Assembly (NCBI RefSeq): GCF_002305875.1
Contig: NZ_CP022098.1
Span: 5,394,001-5,458,000, forward strand
Source of the DNA: Cystobacter fuscus
GTDB lineage: Bacteria > Myxococcota > Myxococcia > Myxococcales > Myxococcaceae
Direction of reading: 5' to 3'
Length of the DNA stretch: 64,000 nucleotides
The notes under the pieces: generated by a model
The model's input: only the letters and a program-made list of their open reading frames with translations
What the model was told of the DNA's origin: nothing
The model's database searches: none
Translations under genes and position numbers: made by a program
Part shown: positions 53,501-64,000 of the stretch, one piece after another
Layout: each line of letters opens with the position of its first letter
Numbering within the stretch: the first letter of the stretch is position 1

Positions 53501-53560
53501 CGCCGGGGCGCCCGTGCGGCCCGCCAGCCGTCCGCTCCCCCACATGCCAACCGTTCCGTG

Positions 53561-53588
53561 TTGACAACCCGGGTCCGTCTCTTATTTT
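53561..53588 (+). promoter_or_regulatory. groEL sigma-70-type promoter
   Basis: TTGACA (53561-53566), 16-nt spacer, TATTTT (53583-53588). The -10 box runs into the CIRCE operator, so a bound repressor would block RNA polymerase. Confidence 0.7.
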
Positions 53589-53613
53589 GGCGCTCGCCTG
53601 GGCCGAGTGCTAA
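53587..53613 (+). promoter_or_regulatory. CIRCE operator (HrcA site)
   Basis: TTGGCGCTC-N9-GAGTGCTAA, against the consensus TTAGCACTC-N9-GAGTGCTAA: right arm perfect, left arm 7/9. Located at the expected start of transcription of groEL. HrcA repression relieved by heat is the established mode. Confidence 0.85.
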
Positions 53614-53667
53614 CTCAAGGGCTCCTGGCCCCGACGTACATTCTTCAATCTTTTCAGGAGGTTAGCG

Positions 53668-55308
<1,641 letters not shown>

Positions 55309-55339
55309 GCCGCTCGTCCCCACGGGCTCATGAGGTTCG

Positions 55340-55380
55340 CGGCCCCGGGTACCTCCCTCACGGGAAGGTGCTCGGGGCCG
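55340..55380 (+). terminator. Probable groEL terminator
   Basis: CGGCCCCG (55340-55347) pairs with CGGGGCCG (55373-55380), with a second short stem in the loop (ACCT/AGGT) and TGGTGTTTC after it. It lies 31 bp after the groEL stop and before the convergent kinase gene. Confidence 0.5.
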
Positions 55381-55409
55381 TGGTGTTTCAGGGTGCAAGC
55401 CGGGGGCGC

Positions 55410-56966
55410 TCAGGCGACGTGGAGCAGGCGTGACAGCTCGCGGCTGAGTTCCGGCGTCTCCAACTCCCGGGGCAGGCACCCGGAGGCACCGGCACGCAGC
55501 GACTCCAGCATCGTCTCCTGGGAGAGGTACTCGGCGAGCACGACGAAGGGCGCCCCCTGACCCAGCTGTCTCGCCAGGGCGAGGGCCTGTCGTCCATGGG
55601 CGGCGGCGAAGTCCCAGCTCACCACCACGGCGGCGGGAGGCTCGGCGGTGGGTTCGGCGGAGGCGGTGGTCAGTACCCGGGCCTCCAGCCCCAGCAGGGC
55701 GAGTGCCTCGGTGAGCCGTCGCGCGGAGGCGGGGCTGTCCTCGAGCACGTCCACGCGGCGGCTGCCGGGGCGCAGTCCCCGGGGGAGCGGGGTGGTGCCG
55801 GTGAGGGCCTCGCGCAGCCGGGCGCGCACCTCGCGGATGTCGTCGAAGGGCTTGAGCAGGTAGTCGAGCAGTCCGAGCTCGAGCGCCTCCTGGGCCGTCA
55901 CGAGCGAGGGGTAGCCCGTCATGAGGATGACGCGGGAGTGGGGATCGAGCTGGCGGGCGCGCCGCGCGAGCTCCAGGCCCGACAGGCCCGGCAGGTTCTT
56001 GTCGGTGAGGATGAGGTCCACGCGCCCGCGCTCCAGGAGCGCGAGGGCCTCCTCGGCGTGGGCCGCCTCGAGCACCTCGCACTCCCGGCCCATCAAGTCC
56101 TTGAAGACGCTGCGGATGATCTCCTCGTCGTCCACCACCAGCAGGCGGCGGCGGACCGTGGCCGGGGTGGGGGAGGGCGCGAGGGGCGCGGGTCCTGGGA
56201 GGGCGGCGGGTGTCGGCTCCGGGGGAGGGAAGCGGACACGGAAGACGGTGGTGGGGGCGGGCTGGAGCGACAGCACCGAGGGCGGGACGATCTCGAGCTG
56301 GGCGTGGTGCTCCTGCGCGATGCGGCGGCACACCGCGAGCCCGAGCCCCGTGCCGCGCTTGCTGCCCGTCACGTAGGGCTCGAAGAGGCGGGGGAGCACG
56401 GCGTCGGGAATGCCCCGGCCCCAGTCGGCCACGTACATCACCGGCGCGCGGTCCTCGAGCGTGAGCACCACCTTCACCAGCCCGCGCCCCGTCACCGCGT
56501 CGCGCGCGTTGTTGAGGAGGTTGAGGGCGAGCTGCTCCAACAGCCGGCCATTGCCGTTGACGGTGAGCTCCTCGCGGGCCTCCACCTCGAGGTGGATGCG
56601 CGCGGAATCGGGGTTGAGCGCGAAGGCGCGCGCGGCGGCCTGCACGTGCGTCACCAGCGACACGGCTTGTTGGGGCGCGGGGCGCTCGCTGGCCAGACGG
56701 GTGAAGTCGGAGATGATCTGCTCCATCCGCTCCACCTGGGCGAGCATCTGCCGCAGGGCGCCGCGCGGGCCGATCTCCTCGGTGAGCATCTGGGTATAGG
56801 CCTTCACGCCGAGCAACGGCTGACGCAGCTCGTGCAGCACCTCGGCGGCGAGCTGGGTGGAGCCCTGGCGGGTGCGTTGCAGCTCCGCGGCGGCGGCCCT
56901 GGCGGCCCGTAGATCACCGGCCTCCAGGGCCTGGAGCAGAAGCGCGAGCGGAGCCGGGGTGTCCAT
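55410..56966 (-). CDS. Hybrid histidine kinase with receiver domains
   Basis: 518 residues, cytoplasmic (no membrane segment). Phospho-acceptor helix 'EVLHELRQPLLGVKAY' (His ~45), N-box 'LLNNARDAV', G1 'DWGRGIP', G2 'GTGLGLAV'. A Pro-rich linker leads to a complete receiver ('LLVVDDEEII', phospho-Asp in 'LILTDKNLPGLSG', Lys in 'LLKPFDD'). The last ~120 residues look like a second receiver lacking the phospho-Asp ('AVVVSWDF'). The sensor input is absent, so it may take signals from partner proteins. It may act with the nearby receivers. Confidence 0.88.
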   Translation of the reverse strand: MDTPAPLALLLQALEAGDLRAARAAAAELQRTRQGSTQLAAEVLHELRQPLLGVKAYTQMLTEEIGPRGALRQMLAQVERMEQIISDFTRLASERPAPQQAVSLVTHVQAAARAFALNPDSARIHLEVEAREELTVNGNGRLLEQLALNLLNNARDAVTGRGLVKVVLTLEDRAPVMYVADWGRGIPDAVLPRLFEPYVTGSKRGTGLGLAVCRRIAQEHHAQLEIVPPSVLSLQPAPTTVFRVRFPPPEPTPAALPGPAPLAPSPTPATVRRRLLVVDDEEIIRSVFKDLMGRECEVLEAAHAEEALALLERGRVDLILTDKNLPGLSGLELARRARQLDPHSRVILMTGYPSLVTAQEALELGLLDYLLKPFDDIREVRARLREALTGTTPLPRGLRPGSRRVDVLEDSPASARRLTEALALLGLEARVLTTASAEPTAEPPAAVVVSWDFAAAHGRQALALARQLGQGAPFVVLAEYLSQETMLESLRAGASGCLPRELETPELSRELSRLLHVA

Positions 56967-57076
56967 GGCGTCTCAGCATGACCGAGCCGCTGGCCTGGCC
57001 GCAAACGCGGGGGGCCTGGATTCCGAGTCCCGGCGTTCCCTGGGGCGGGCCCCCTGGCTGGCCGCTCGTCCTGGGC

Positions 57077-58453
57077 TCAACCGCCGGTGGGCTGGCTGTG
57101 GCGTGCCGGAGGCGTGGCCTCGAGATTCTCGCCGGCCAGGTACACGACGTTCCGGCTGCCCTTCTTGCCCCGGTACATGGCCCGATCCGCCAGATCCAGC
57201 AGCGTGGCCTTGTCCTGGGTGTGCTCGGGGAAGCTGGCCACGCCGATGCAGGTGGACAGCGACAGCGCATGGCCCTCGGGGACGAGGAAGCGGTGCTTCT
57301 CCACGGCGCGGCGGATGCGCTCGGCCACCTTCAGGGCCGCGCTCGAGTCGGTGCCGCGCAGCAGCACCACGTACTCGTCCCCGCCGTAGCGCACCGCCAC
57401 GTCGCGATCCCGCACGCACCCCTTGAGCACGTGCGCCATCTCCACGAGCAGCTGCGAGCCCATGAGGTGCCCGTGGGTGTCGTTGACCGTCTTGAAGTAG
57501 TCCAGGTCCAGGAAGAGCAGGCTGAAGGCGCCGTGGGTCTGCTGGGCGCTCTTCACCTCGCGGTCCAGCACCAGGTGCAGGTAGCGGGTGTTGAAGAGGT
57601 GGGTGAGGTCGTCCAGGTAGGCCAGATCCTCCACCTGGGCGAGGCGGCCCTGGTTGCGCAGGGCGAGCGCGAGGCTGCGCGCCAGGAAGCTCGTGGCCTC
57701 GGCGATGTCCGCGGGAGGCCGGGAGGGGTAGAGCAGCAGGGCGCACCCGAGCAGATCCTCCCCATCCTGCGCGGGGACGGCCAGCCCGCAGGGCGAGGGG
57801 CCGGGCAGTCCCTCCAAGAGACGCGCCTCGCTCAACGTCGGCAGGTACGGGGCGAGCCGGGCCAGGAGCGCGTTCTCGTGGGCGGGGCCCGTCAGGTTCT
57901 GCGTGCCCAGCACCCGCGCCTTGCCCTGGGCATCGCGCTGCACGAGCATCACCGCGCTGGCCGCGGCCAGGCCGACGAAGGCCGCGCACGTGGTCGTCAC
58001 CAACCGGCCGCGATCGAGCGTGGTGGAGATGCGCTGTCCGGTTTCCAACAGCGAGACGTAGCGGCGCAGCGCGGCGTTCTCCTGCAGCAGCTCGCGCGTG
58101 GCGAGCGCCCGGTTCACCGCGTGCTGGAGGACCTCGGGGGCCACGGGCTTGACGAGGTACTCGGCGGCGCCGCTCTTGAGGGCGCGCACCGCGGGGTCCA
58201 CCTTGTCCAGGCCGGTGATGACCACCACCTCGATGCCCGGGTGGTGTTCCTTGGTGTAGCGCAGCACCTCCATGCCGTTGCCCTCGGGCAGCAGCAGGTC
58301 CGTCACCACCACGTCGTAGCGGCCGTGCTCCAGGGCCTCCTTGGCCTCGGCGATGGTGGCGACCGTGGAGACCTCATGGCCCACTGCCCGCAGGGAGTCC
58401 CCATAGAGCTCCCGAGCCATCTTGTCGTCATCGACGAGGAGGAGACGCGCCAT
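57077..58453 (-). CDS. Response regulator diguanylate cyclase (REC-GAF-like-GGDEF)
   Basis: 458 residues. Receiver at ~1-120 (Asp51 region 'VVVTDLLLPEGNGMEVL', Lys in 'YLVKPVAPE'); a GAF-like middle; GGDEF domain at ~290-445 with 'LDLDYFKTVNDTHGHLMGSQ' and the active site 'RYGGDEYVV'. The inhibitory site RDRD lies 5 residues before GGDEY, so c-di-GMP feedback is expected. All catalytic residues are intact. It makes c-di-GMP from two GTP, under control of phosphorylation. In Myxococcus the gene between romR and groEL2 includes a GGDEF protein, consistent with this order (recalled). Confidence 0.92.
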   Translation of the reverse strand: MARLLLVDDDKMARELYGDSLRAVGHEVSTVATIAEAKEALEHGRYDVVVTDLLLPEGNGMEVLRYTKEHHPGIEVVVITGLDKVDPAVRALKSGAAEYLVKPVAPEVLQHAVNRALATRELLQENAALRRYVSLLETGQRISTTLDRGRLVTTTCAAFVGLAAASAVMLVQRDAQGKARVLGTQNLTGPAHENALLARLAPYLPTLSEARLLEGLPGPSPCGLAVPAQDGEDLLGCALLLYPSRPPADIAEATSFLARSLALALRNQGRLAQVEDLAYLDDLTHLFNTRYLHLVLDREVKSAQQTHGAFSLLFLDLDYFKTVNDTHGHLMGSQLLVEMAHVLKGCVRDRDVAVRYGGDEYVVLLRGTDSSAALKVAERIRRAVEKHRFLVPEGHALSLSTCIGVASFPEHTQDKATLLDLADRAMYRGKKGSRNVVYLAGENLEATPPARHSQPTGG

Positions 58454-58501
58454 CGCACGCGGGGCTTAGCACCAAGGTCCCAACGCTGCTAGCCTGCCCG
58501 G

Positions 58502-59314
58502 GTGCCCCTCTTCGAAAGCGGACGCCGACTCTGTCTTCTGTTGGAAGCGGGTGGCACGCGCTTCAGCGTCGAGGCCACCTCCGTCACGGAAGTGGCCGCA
58601 CCGGACCCCGACCAGACGAACCTGCGCGGCGTGCTGGAGGTCCAGGATCTCTCGGTGCTGCTGGGCGGCGAGCCCGAGCCGACCCCCGGCATGGTCGTGG
58701 TGCTGGACGTGAGCCCCACGCTGGCGGTGCGCGTGAGCTCCGTCGTCGAGGTGGCCGACGTGACCCGGGCCATCCACTTCGTGCTGCCCTCGGGGTTGGG
58801 CGACTCGCTGGCCGCGCTCAGCCACAGCGCGGTCATGCACAAGGGGCGGCTCTACCTGGAGCTCGGCGCGGACGTGCTGCCCCACGAGCCCGGCGTCGTC
58901 ACGCCTCCCCCCCTGCCCACCCTCCACCTGTTCGGCTTTCCCCCCGAGCGCTCGCTCGTCTTCGAGTCCCAGGGGCGGCTGTTCGGTCTGCCGCTGCCCT
59001 TCATCTCCCAGGTGGTGATGCGCGGCGAGTCCTTCAGCGCGCTGCCCGGACGGGGAGGCGCCATCGCGGGACTCATGCCCCATGGGCAGGTGCTCTGGCC
59101 CCTCTACTCGGTGCCCGCGCTGCTGGGGGGCCGGGCCGCCGCGGAGGACTTCCTGGTGCTCGCCGAGGTGGAAGGACGTACCCTGGGCCTGTGCGCCTCG
59201 CGGGTGATTGGCGTCTACCCGCGCTTCGATCCCACCGGAAACCCCGGGGAGTTCACCGTCTCCGGCGTGCCGGACCCCATCCTCTTCGTGGACCTGTGGC
59301 GCATGTTTTCCTGA
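58502..59314 (+). CDS. Tandem CheW-like domain protein
   Basis: 270 residues from GTG 58502, two CheW-like halves. The first ('LCLLLEAGGTRFSVEATSVT' ... 'VVVLDVSPTLAVRVSSVVEV') and the second ('SLVFESQGRLFGLPLPFIS' ... 'FLVLAEVEGRTLGLCASRV') show the usual 'leF.l.g..yal...v.ev' strands. CheW domains couple chemoreceptors to CheA kinases. No receptor or CheA is in the window. It lies 121 bp before romR and is divergent from the GGDEF gene. Confidence 0.75.
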   Translation: MPLFESGRRLCLLLEAGGTRFSVEATSVTEVAAPDPDQTNLRGVLEVQDLSVLLGGEPEPTPGMVVVLDVSPTLAVRVSSVVEVADVTRAIHFVLPSGLGDSLAALSHSAVMHKGRLYLELGADVLPHEPGVVTPPPLPTLHLFGFPPERSLVFESQGRLFGLPLPFISQVVMRGESFSALPGRGGAIAGLMPHGQVLWPLYSVPALLGGRAAAEDFLVLAEVEGRTLGLCASRVIGVYPRFDPTGNPGEFTVSGVPDPILFVDLWRMFS

Positions 59315-59435
59315 ACCCCGCTTGTTTTCTTGAAGGCGTGGGTAGGCAACCGTAAGCTGCCCGGCCTGCCGGTGGGACGCGACGTCCCGCCGTTCACCGA
59401 TTCTGAGGGGGAGTCCTCCCCCGAGGCCCGAACCG

Positions 59436-60713
59436 ATGCCCAAGACTCTGCTGGTCGCCGATGATTCGCTCACCATCCGCAAGGTGATCGGGATGATCTT
59501 CGCGACCGAGGACTTCCAGGTCACCGCGGTCGACAACGGGCTGGACGCCATCAGCCGGTCGCGGGAGCTGCGCCCGGATGTGGTGCTCGCGGATGTGATG
59601 ATGCCGGGCAAGAACGGCTACGAGGTCTGCGAGGCGCTCAAGCATGATCCGGCCACGCAGCACATTCCCGTGATGTTGCTGGCGGGCACCTTCGAGGCCT
59701 TCGACGAGGCCCGCTCGCGCGTCGCCCGGGCGGACGATCACATCACCAAGCCCTTCGAGAGCCAGGTCCTGCTGGACAAGGTCAAGACGCTGGTGGGTCA
59801 GAAGTCCAACACCATGCCCGCGTCCGCCGCCACGCAGGTGACGGCTCCCGGTCCCGCCGCCGCTCAGCCCCGTGGGCCCGCGGCCCCTCCGGGTCCTGGT
59901 GCGCCGCGTCCGCCGGGACCGGGTGCGCCTCCTCCGGGCATGGCGCGTCCAGGTGGCCCTCCGGGACCGGGTGCGCCTCCTCCAGGCATGGGTCCGCGTC
60001 CGGGCATGCCGGGACCGGGTGCGCCGCCTCCGGGCATGGCGCGGCCGGGCGGTCCGCCGGGACCGGGCGCTCCGCCTCCGGGCATGGCGCGGCCGGGTGG
60101 TCCTCCGGGACCGGGCGCTCCGCCTCCGGGCATGGGTCCGCGTCCGGGCATGCCGCCCGCGCCTGGGGCGCCGCTTCCGGGCATGGCGCGGCCGGGTGGT
60201 CCTCCGGGACCGGGCGCTCCGCCTCCGGGCATGACGCGGCCGGGTATGCCGGGCCCTGGGGCGCCGCCTCCGGGCATGGCGCGGCCGGGCGGTCCTCCGG
60301 GACCGGGCGCTCCGCCTCCGGGCATGGCCGGCGGTCTGCCGCGTCCTCCCGGGGCCGGGCCGCTGCCGGGTGCGCCCGCGGGCCGGGGACGGGATCCCTT
60401 CGGTCTGGGAGGCGGCGCGCCGCAGCCCGCCCCCGTCGCGCCGCAGCCCGCCGAGGCCAATGGCCTGGAGGAGCTGTCGCTCGATGAGCCCATCGCTCCG
60501 GAGCCCGTCGCGGTCCCCGAGTCCAGGCCCGCCGCCGTGACCCACGCCGCGCCGTCCGCCGACGGTGGCGAGGCGCTGCTGCGCGAGGCCCTCTCGAGGG
60601 CCTCCCGCGAGGTCATCGAGAAGATCGCCTGGGAGGTCGTTCCCCAGCTCGCCGAGACGATCATCCGCGAGGAGCTGGAGCGGCTCATCAAGGATCGCGA
60701 GACGAAGCACTGA
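59436..60713 (+). CDS. romR: Polarity response regulator RomR
   Basis: 425 residues, against 420 for Myxococcus RomR. The N-terminal receiver has '[20 protein letters not shown]' and phospho-Asp in '[15 protein letters not shown]' (~Asp53). A long Pro/Gly/Met-rich linker (~140-305) is made of [14 protein letters not shown]-type repeats. The conserved C-terminal helix region is '[20 protein letters not shown]' followed by [19 protein letters not shown]. RomR marks the lagging pole and, with MglA/MglB, sets the direction of gliding motility. Gene order (CheW-like, GGDEF, groEL nearby) agrees with the Myxococcus romR locus as I recall it. Confidence 0.88.
   Translation: MPKTLLVADDSLTIRKVIGMIFATEDFQVTAVDNGLDAISRSRELRPDVVLADVMMPGKNGYEVCEALKHDPATQHIPVMLLAGTFEAFDEARSRVARADDHITKPFESQVLLDKVKTLVGQKSNTMPASAATQVTAPGPAAAQPRGPAAPPGPGAPRPPGPGAPPPGMARPGGPPGPGAPPPGMGPRPGMPGPGAPPPGMARPGGPPGPGAPPPGMARPGGPPGPGAPPPGMGPRPGMPPAPGAPLPGMARPGGPPGPGAPPPGMTRPGMPGPGAPPPGMARPGGPPGPGAPPPGMAGGLPRPPGAGPLPGAPAGRGRDPFGLGGGAPQPAPVAPQPAEANGLEELSLDEPIAPEPVAVPESRPAAVTHAAPSADGGEALLREALSRASREVIEKIAWEVVPQLAETIIREELERLIKDRETKH
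59890..60336 (+). repeat. In-gene tandem repeats of RomR linker
   Basis: About ten imperfect repeats of a 27-45-bp unit coding GPGAPPPGM(ARPGGPP). They occur in multiples of 3 bp so the frame is kept. High GC and near-identity make this a spot for slippage and length variation. Confidence 0.8.
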
Positions 60714-60748
60714 GTGCCTGGCCCGCTCCATCCGTGGTTTCTCACCCC

Positions 60749-60771
60749 GACCGGCCCTTGTCGGGCCGGTC
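60749..60771 (+). terminator. First hairpin after romR
   Basis: A perfect 9-bp stem (GACCGGCCC with GGGCCGGTC, loop TTGTC) followed by CTTTC. It lies 36 bp after the romR stop and immediately before a second terminator. Confidence 0.6.
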
Positions 60772-60776
60772 CTTTC

Positions 60777-60807
60777 ACCGGCCCACGGGGCCGGTTGTGT
60801 TTTTTCT
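60777..60807 (+). terminator. Intrinsic terminator between romR and valS
   Basis: A perfect 8-bp stem (ACCGGCCC with GGGCCGGT, loop ACG) with the T-rich tail TGTGTTTTTTCT, which ends exactly at the valS start codon. A transcript of valS that begins upstream would carry this hairpin as its leader, so valS must either start within it or be read through. Confidence 0.85.
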
Positions 60808-63800
60808 ATGAGCGACACGACCGAACTGCCGAAGTCCTATGACGCCAAGGAGGTCGAGGCCCGTTGGTACGCCTGCTGGCAGGAGCGCGGCTATTTCCGC
60901 GCCGACGCCGACGCCGACAAGCCCGCCTTCAGCATCGTGCTGCCTCCACCCAACGTGACGGGCAGCTTGCACCTGGGCCATGCACTCACCGCCACCATCC
61001 AGGACATCCTCGTCCGCTGGAAGCGCATGAGCGGCTTCAAGACGCTCTGGGTGCCGGGCACGGACCACGCCGGCATCGCCACGCAGATGGTGGTGGAGCG
61101 CGAGCTCAAGCAGACGGAGAAGAAGAGCCGCCATGATCTGGGCCGCGAGAAGTTCCTCGAGCGCGTCTGGGAGTGGAAGGACAAGTACGGCCAGCGCATC
61201 AACGAGCAGCAGAAGGTGCTCGGCGCGAGCCTGGACTGGAGCCGCGAGCGCTTCACCATGGATCCGGGCGTCTCGGCCGCCGTGCGCGAGGTCTTCGTGC
61301 GGCTGTACGAGGAGGGCCTCATCTACCGGGCCCAGAAGCTCATCAACTGGTGCCCCTCGTGCCTCACCGCGCTCAGCGACCTGGAGGTCGAGCACGAGGA
61401 GAAGCAGGGCTCGCTCTGGCACATCCACTACCCGGTGAAGGGCAGCGACCGGCGGCTCACCGTCGCCACCACCCGGCCGGAGACGATGCTCGGTGACACC
61501 GCCGTGGCCATCCACCCGGAGGATCCGCGCTACCACGGGCTCGCGGGCCAGACGGTGGTGCTGCCGCTCGTCGGCCGTGAAATCCCCATCATCGTCGATG
61601 CCGAGCTGGTGGACCCGGCCTTCGGCACCGGCGTGGTGAAGGTGACGCCCGCCCATGACTTCAACGACTACCAGACGGGCCTGCGCCACAAGCTGCCGCA
61701 GATCAACATCCTGGACGAGGCCGCGCGCATCACCAGCGAGGGCGGCCCCTACGCGGGCATGGACCGCTACGCCGCGCGCAAGAAGATCGCCGAGGATCTC
61801 GCCGCGCAGGGCCTGCTGGAGAAGGAGGAGCCGCACAAGCTGTCGGTGGGTGGCTGCCAGCGCTGCGGCACCGTGGTGGAGCCGCGCCTGTCTCCGCAGT
61901 GGTTCGTGAAGATCGAGCCCCTGGCCAAGCCCGCCATCGAGGCGGTGGAGCAGGGCCGCACGAAGATCATCCCGGAGTCGTGGACCAACACGTACTTCCA
62001 CTGGATGCGCAACATCCACGACTGGACCATCAGCCGCCAGTTGTGGTGGGGCCACCAGATTCCCGCCTGGTACTGCGAGGAGTGCAGCCCGCGCCTGGAG
62101 GCCACCGGCACCATCGACTACTCGCGCGCCGAGCCCATCGTGGCGCGCACCGCGCCGGACAAGTGCTCCAAGTGCTCGGGCTCGCGGCTCACGCAGGACC
62201 CCGACGTGCTCGACACGTGGTTCTCCTCCGGCCTGTGGCCCTTCAGCACCCTGGGCTGGCCCGAGCAGACCGCCGACCTGCGCGCCTTCTACCCGAACTC
62301 CGTCATGGAGACGGGCCACGACATCCTCTTCTTCTGGGTCGCCCGGATGATGATGTTCGGCCTGCACTTCATGAAGGACGTGCCCTTCCGCACCATCTAC
62401 CTGCACGCCATGGTGCGCGACGAGAAGGGCGAGAAGATGTCCAAGACGAAGGGGAACGTGATCGATCCCCTCGACATCGTGCTCGGCGCGCCCCCCGAGC
62501 AGCTCAACAAGAACCTGCGCAACAAGTACCCCCAGGGCATGCCCGCGCACGGCGCGGACGCGCTGCGCTTCACCCTGGCCTCGCTCACCCAGCAGGGCCG
62601 CGACATCAAGCTCTCGCTGGACCGCGTGGCCGGCTACAAGGCCTTCGGCAACAAGCTGTGGAACGCCAGCCGCTTCGCCCTCATGAACATGGGCGACTTC
62701 ACCCTGGACTCCCGGCCCCTCACCGAGCGCCCCCTCACGCTCGCCGATCGGTGGATCCTCTCGCGGCTGCAGCGCGCCATCGCCGTGACGCGCACCTCGC
62801 TGGAGGCCTACGCCTTCGCCGAGGCCGCCTCCACGCTCTACCAGTTCCTCTGGAGCGAGTTCTGTGACTGGTACATCGAGCTGGCCAAGGGCTCGCTCTA
62901 TGGCGAGGACGCCCAGGCCAAGGACACCACCCGCGCGGTGCTCGTGTTCTGCCTGGAGCGCATCCTGCGGCTGCTCCACCCGTTCATGCCCTTCATCACC
63001 GAGGAGATCTGGCAGAAGCTGCCCCTCACCCGGCAGACGGACTCCATCATGATCGCCCCGTTCCCCGAGCCGGACGTGTCGCTCGAGGACACCGCCGCCG
63101 AGGCGGAGATCGGCACCGTCATCACCGCCATCGAGGGGCTGCGCAACATCCGCGGCGAGAGCAACCTGGCGCCTTCGGCCCGCATCACCGCGCACGTGCA
63201 GAGCGCCGACGCGCGCACCCGCGAGCTGCTCGAGCGGTGGCGGGGGGATGTCACGCGTCTGGCCGGACTCGGTGAGCTGCACATCGCCGCGCCGGGCGCC
63301 AAGCCGCCCCTGTCCGCGGCCTTCGTCAGCGCGCAGCTGGAGATCTTCGTGCCGCTCGCGGGCCTCATCGACGTGGACGCCGAGCGCGAGCGCCTGGGCA
63401 AGGAGATCACCCGCTCCGAGCAGGAGCTCGGTGGCATCAAGCGCAAGCTGGACAACCCCAACTTCGTCGCCAAGGCGCCCCCGGACGTGGTGGAGAAGGA
63501 TCGCGCCCGCGTCGAGGAGCTCGAGGCCCGCGTGACCAAGCTCCGCGACAACCTGGAGCGGCTCTCGCCCCAGGCCGCGGAGCCCACCTCCGGACAGACG
63601 GTGGGGGACTTAGAGGGCCGGGACTCCGCGCCCGCTTCCACTCCCGCGTCCCAGCCCGTCACCGCCAAGAGCGTCGGCGATGACGACGTCGTCGAGGCCC
63701 AGCTCGTCCAGGCGGAGGTCATCTCCACCGAAGCGGTCGTCGAGGAGGACGACGAGGACGACGTCGTCGAAGCCGTCGTCGACACCGAGGAGGACGACGA

Positions 63801-64000
63801 GGACGACGTCGTCGAAGCCGTCGTCGACACCGAGGAGGAGGACGACGAGGACGACGTCGTCGAGGCCATTGCCGACGAGGACGAGGCGGAGCCGGAGCCC
63901 GCGGCACCTCCCGCTCGGAAGTCCGGGTCCTCCAGGTCGGTGAAGGCCCCGGCCAAGAAGGCGGCGTCGGCCAAGAAGGCACCCGCGAAGAAGGCCCCGG
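60808..64000 (+). CDS. valS: Valyl-tRNA synthetase with acidic C-terminal extension (3' end outside)
   Basis: 1064 codons are present and the frame is open at the window end. HIGH motif in '[15 protein letters not shown]' (~49-63), editing-domain start '[17 protein letters not shown]', '[20 protein letters not shown]' and KMSKS as 'EKMSKTKGN' (~543-551). The C-terminal tRNA-binding coiled-coil arm ends near residue 920 ('[19 protein letters not shown]'). Standard ValRS stops there; here at least 145 further residues follow: three acidic repeats (DDEDDVVEA) and a Lys/Ala-rich tail ([15 protein letters not shown]). The enzyme charges tRNA-Val. No ribosome site is obvious because the terminator abuts the ATG. 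Confidence 0.95.
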   Translation, partial: MSDTTELPKSYDAKEVEARWYACWQERGYFRADADADKPAFSIVLPPPNVTGSLHLGHALTATIQDILVRWKRMSGFKTLWVPGTDHAGIATQMVVERELKQTEKKSRHDLGREKFLERVWEWKDKYGQRINEQQKVLGASLDWSRERFTMDPGVSAAVREVFVRLYEEGLIYRAQKLINWCPSCLTALSDLEVEHEEKQGSLWHIHYPVKGSDRRLTVATTRPETMLGDTAVAIHPEDPRYHGLAGQTVVLPLVGREIPIIVDAELVDPAFGTGVVKVTPAHDFNDYQTGLRHKLPQINILDEAARITSEGGPYAGMDRYAARKKIAEDLAAQGLLEKEEPHKLSVGGCQRCGTVVEPRLSPQWFVKIEPLAKPAIEAVEQGRTKIIPESWTNTYFHWMRNIHDWTISRQLWWGHQIPAWYCEECSPRLEATGTIDYSRAEPIVARTAPDKCSKCSGSRLTQDPDVLDTWFSSGLWPFSTLGWPEQTADLRAFYPNSVMETGHDILFFWVARMMMFGLHFMKDVPFRTIYLHAMVRDEKGEKMSKTKGNVIDPLDIVLGAPPEQLNKNLRNKYPQGMPAHGADALRFTLASLTQQGRDIKLSLDRVAGYKAFGNKLWNASRFALMNMGDFTLDSRPLTERPLTLADRWILSRLQRAIAVTRTSLEAYAFAEAASTLYQFLWSEFCDWYIELAKGSLYGEDAQAKDTTRAVLVFCLERILRLLHPFMPFITEEIWQKLPLTRQTDSIMIAPFPEPDVSLEDTAAEAEIGTVITAIEGLRNIRGESNLAPSARITAHVQSADARTRELLERWRGDVTRLAGLGELHIAAPGAKPPLSAAFVSAQLEIFVPLAGLIDVDAERERLGKEITRSEQELGGIKRKLDNPNFVAKAPPDVVEKDRARVEELEARVTKLRDNLERLSPQAAEPTSGQTVGDLEGRDSAPASTPASQPVTAKSVGDDDVVEAQLVQAEVISTEAVVEEDDEDDVVEAVVDTEEDDEDDVVEAVVDTEEEDDEDDVVEAIADEDEAEPEPAAPPARKSGSSRSVKAPAKKAASAKKAPAKKAP
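63733..63870 (+). repeat. Acidic tandem repeats in valS
   Basis: Three copies of a ~48-bp unit encoding '[15 protein letters not shown]' with small changes, the third with an extra Glu and ending in DVVEAIADE. They keep frame and encode a very acidic spacer before the basic tail. Confidence 0.8.

Noticed and set aside
59890-60336. Short repeats in romR as a CRISPR array
   Set aside because: The repeats are contiguous, coding and of multiples of 3 bp, with no unique spacers.
60775-63282. An 835-codon minus-strand open frame
   Set aside because: The plus strand here encodes a complete valyl-tRNA synthetase; the minus frame is its shadow.

Overview
This 64 kb, high-GC window reads as a myxobacterial chromosome (suborder Cystobacterineae, Archangium/Cystobacter/Stigmatella type). 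The reasons are a RomR-like polarity regulator next to a stand-alone groEL, SitA-like lipoprotein toxins with downstream partners, a tail typical of myxobacterial Ser/Thr kinases, and a large lipopeptide-type NRPS cluster. No species is assigned.

Layout. (1) 1-4.1 kb, minus strand: tandem toxin/immunity-like modules, including one toxin eroded by in-frame internal deletions. (2) 4.1-9.1 kb: a small membrane protein with a kinase-tail domain, a GH15 glycosidase, SelO and a SnoaL-like protein. (3) 9.3-14.6 kb: a halogenase-like flavoprotein with a complete ABC importer. The importer's binding protein is interrupted by one in-frame TGA exactly where a Cys is expected, and is probably a selenoprotein. 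(4) 14.7-45.8 kb: a lipopeptide-type cluster with two HTTM membrane proteins, a paralogous pair of small unknown proteins, an M28 membrane peptidase, two MFS exporters, a fatty acyl-AMP ligase, a PduX-like kinase, two metallo-beta-lactamase-fold proteins, an ASCH protein, a free-standing aminoacyl-tRNA-synthetase-like protein and a 4648-residue NRPS (ACP-C-A-PCP-C-A-PCP-C-A-PCP-C-A[GNAT]-PCP, no thioesterase). (5) 45.9-50.0 kb, minus strand: a second toxin/immunity module of the same family, so the cluster lies between two copies. (6) 50.0-52.0 kb: tRNA-Sec and a 1.8 kb decayed insertion bounded by a 56-bp direct repeat of the 5' half of that tRNA. Inside are phage-like remnants and an intact gene for a secreted six-cysteine defensin of the ancient invertebrate type. 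(7) 52-64 kb: a core myxobacterial block with a TPR/zincin protein, a receiver, CIRCE-groEL, a hybrid kinase, a receiver-GGDEF cyclase, a CheW-like protein, romR and valS (running off the end).

How the parts work together (inference). The acyl-AMP ligase should activate a fatty acid for the N-terminal ACP of the NRPS, which would add four residues. The kinase, the GNAT insert and the other enzymes may tailor the product and the MFS pair may export it. Release is unexplained because no thioesterase is encoded here. The presence of tRNA-Sec makes Sec decoding of the binding-protein TGA plausible. The most unusual items are the bacterial CS-alpha-beta defensin inside the tRNA-Sec-split element, the element's apparent replacement of the tRNA-Sec promoter and 5' half, and the likely selenocysteine substrate-binding protein.
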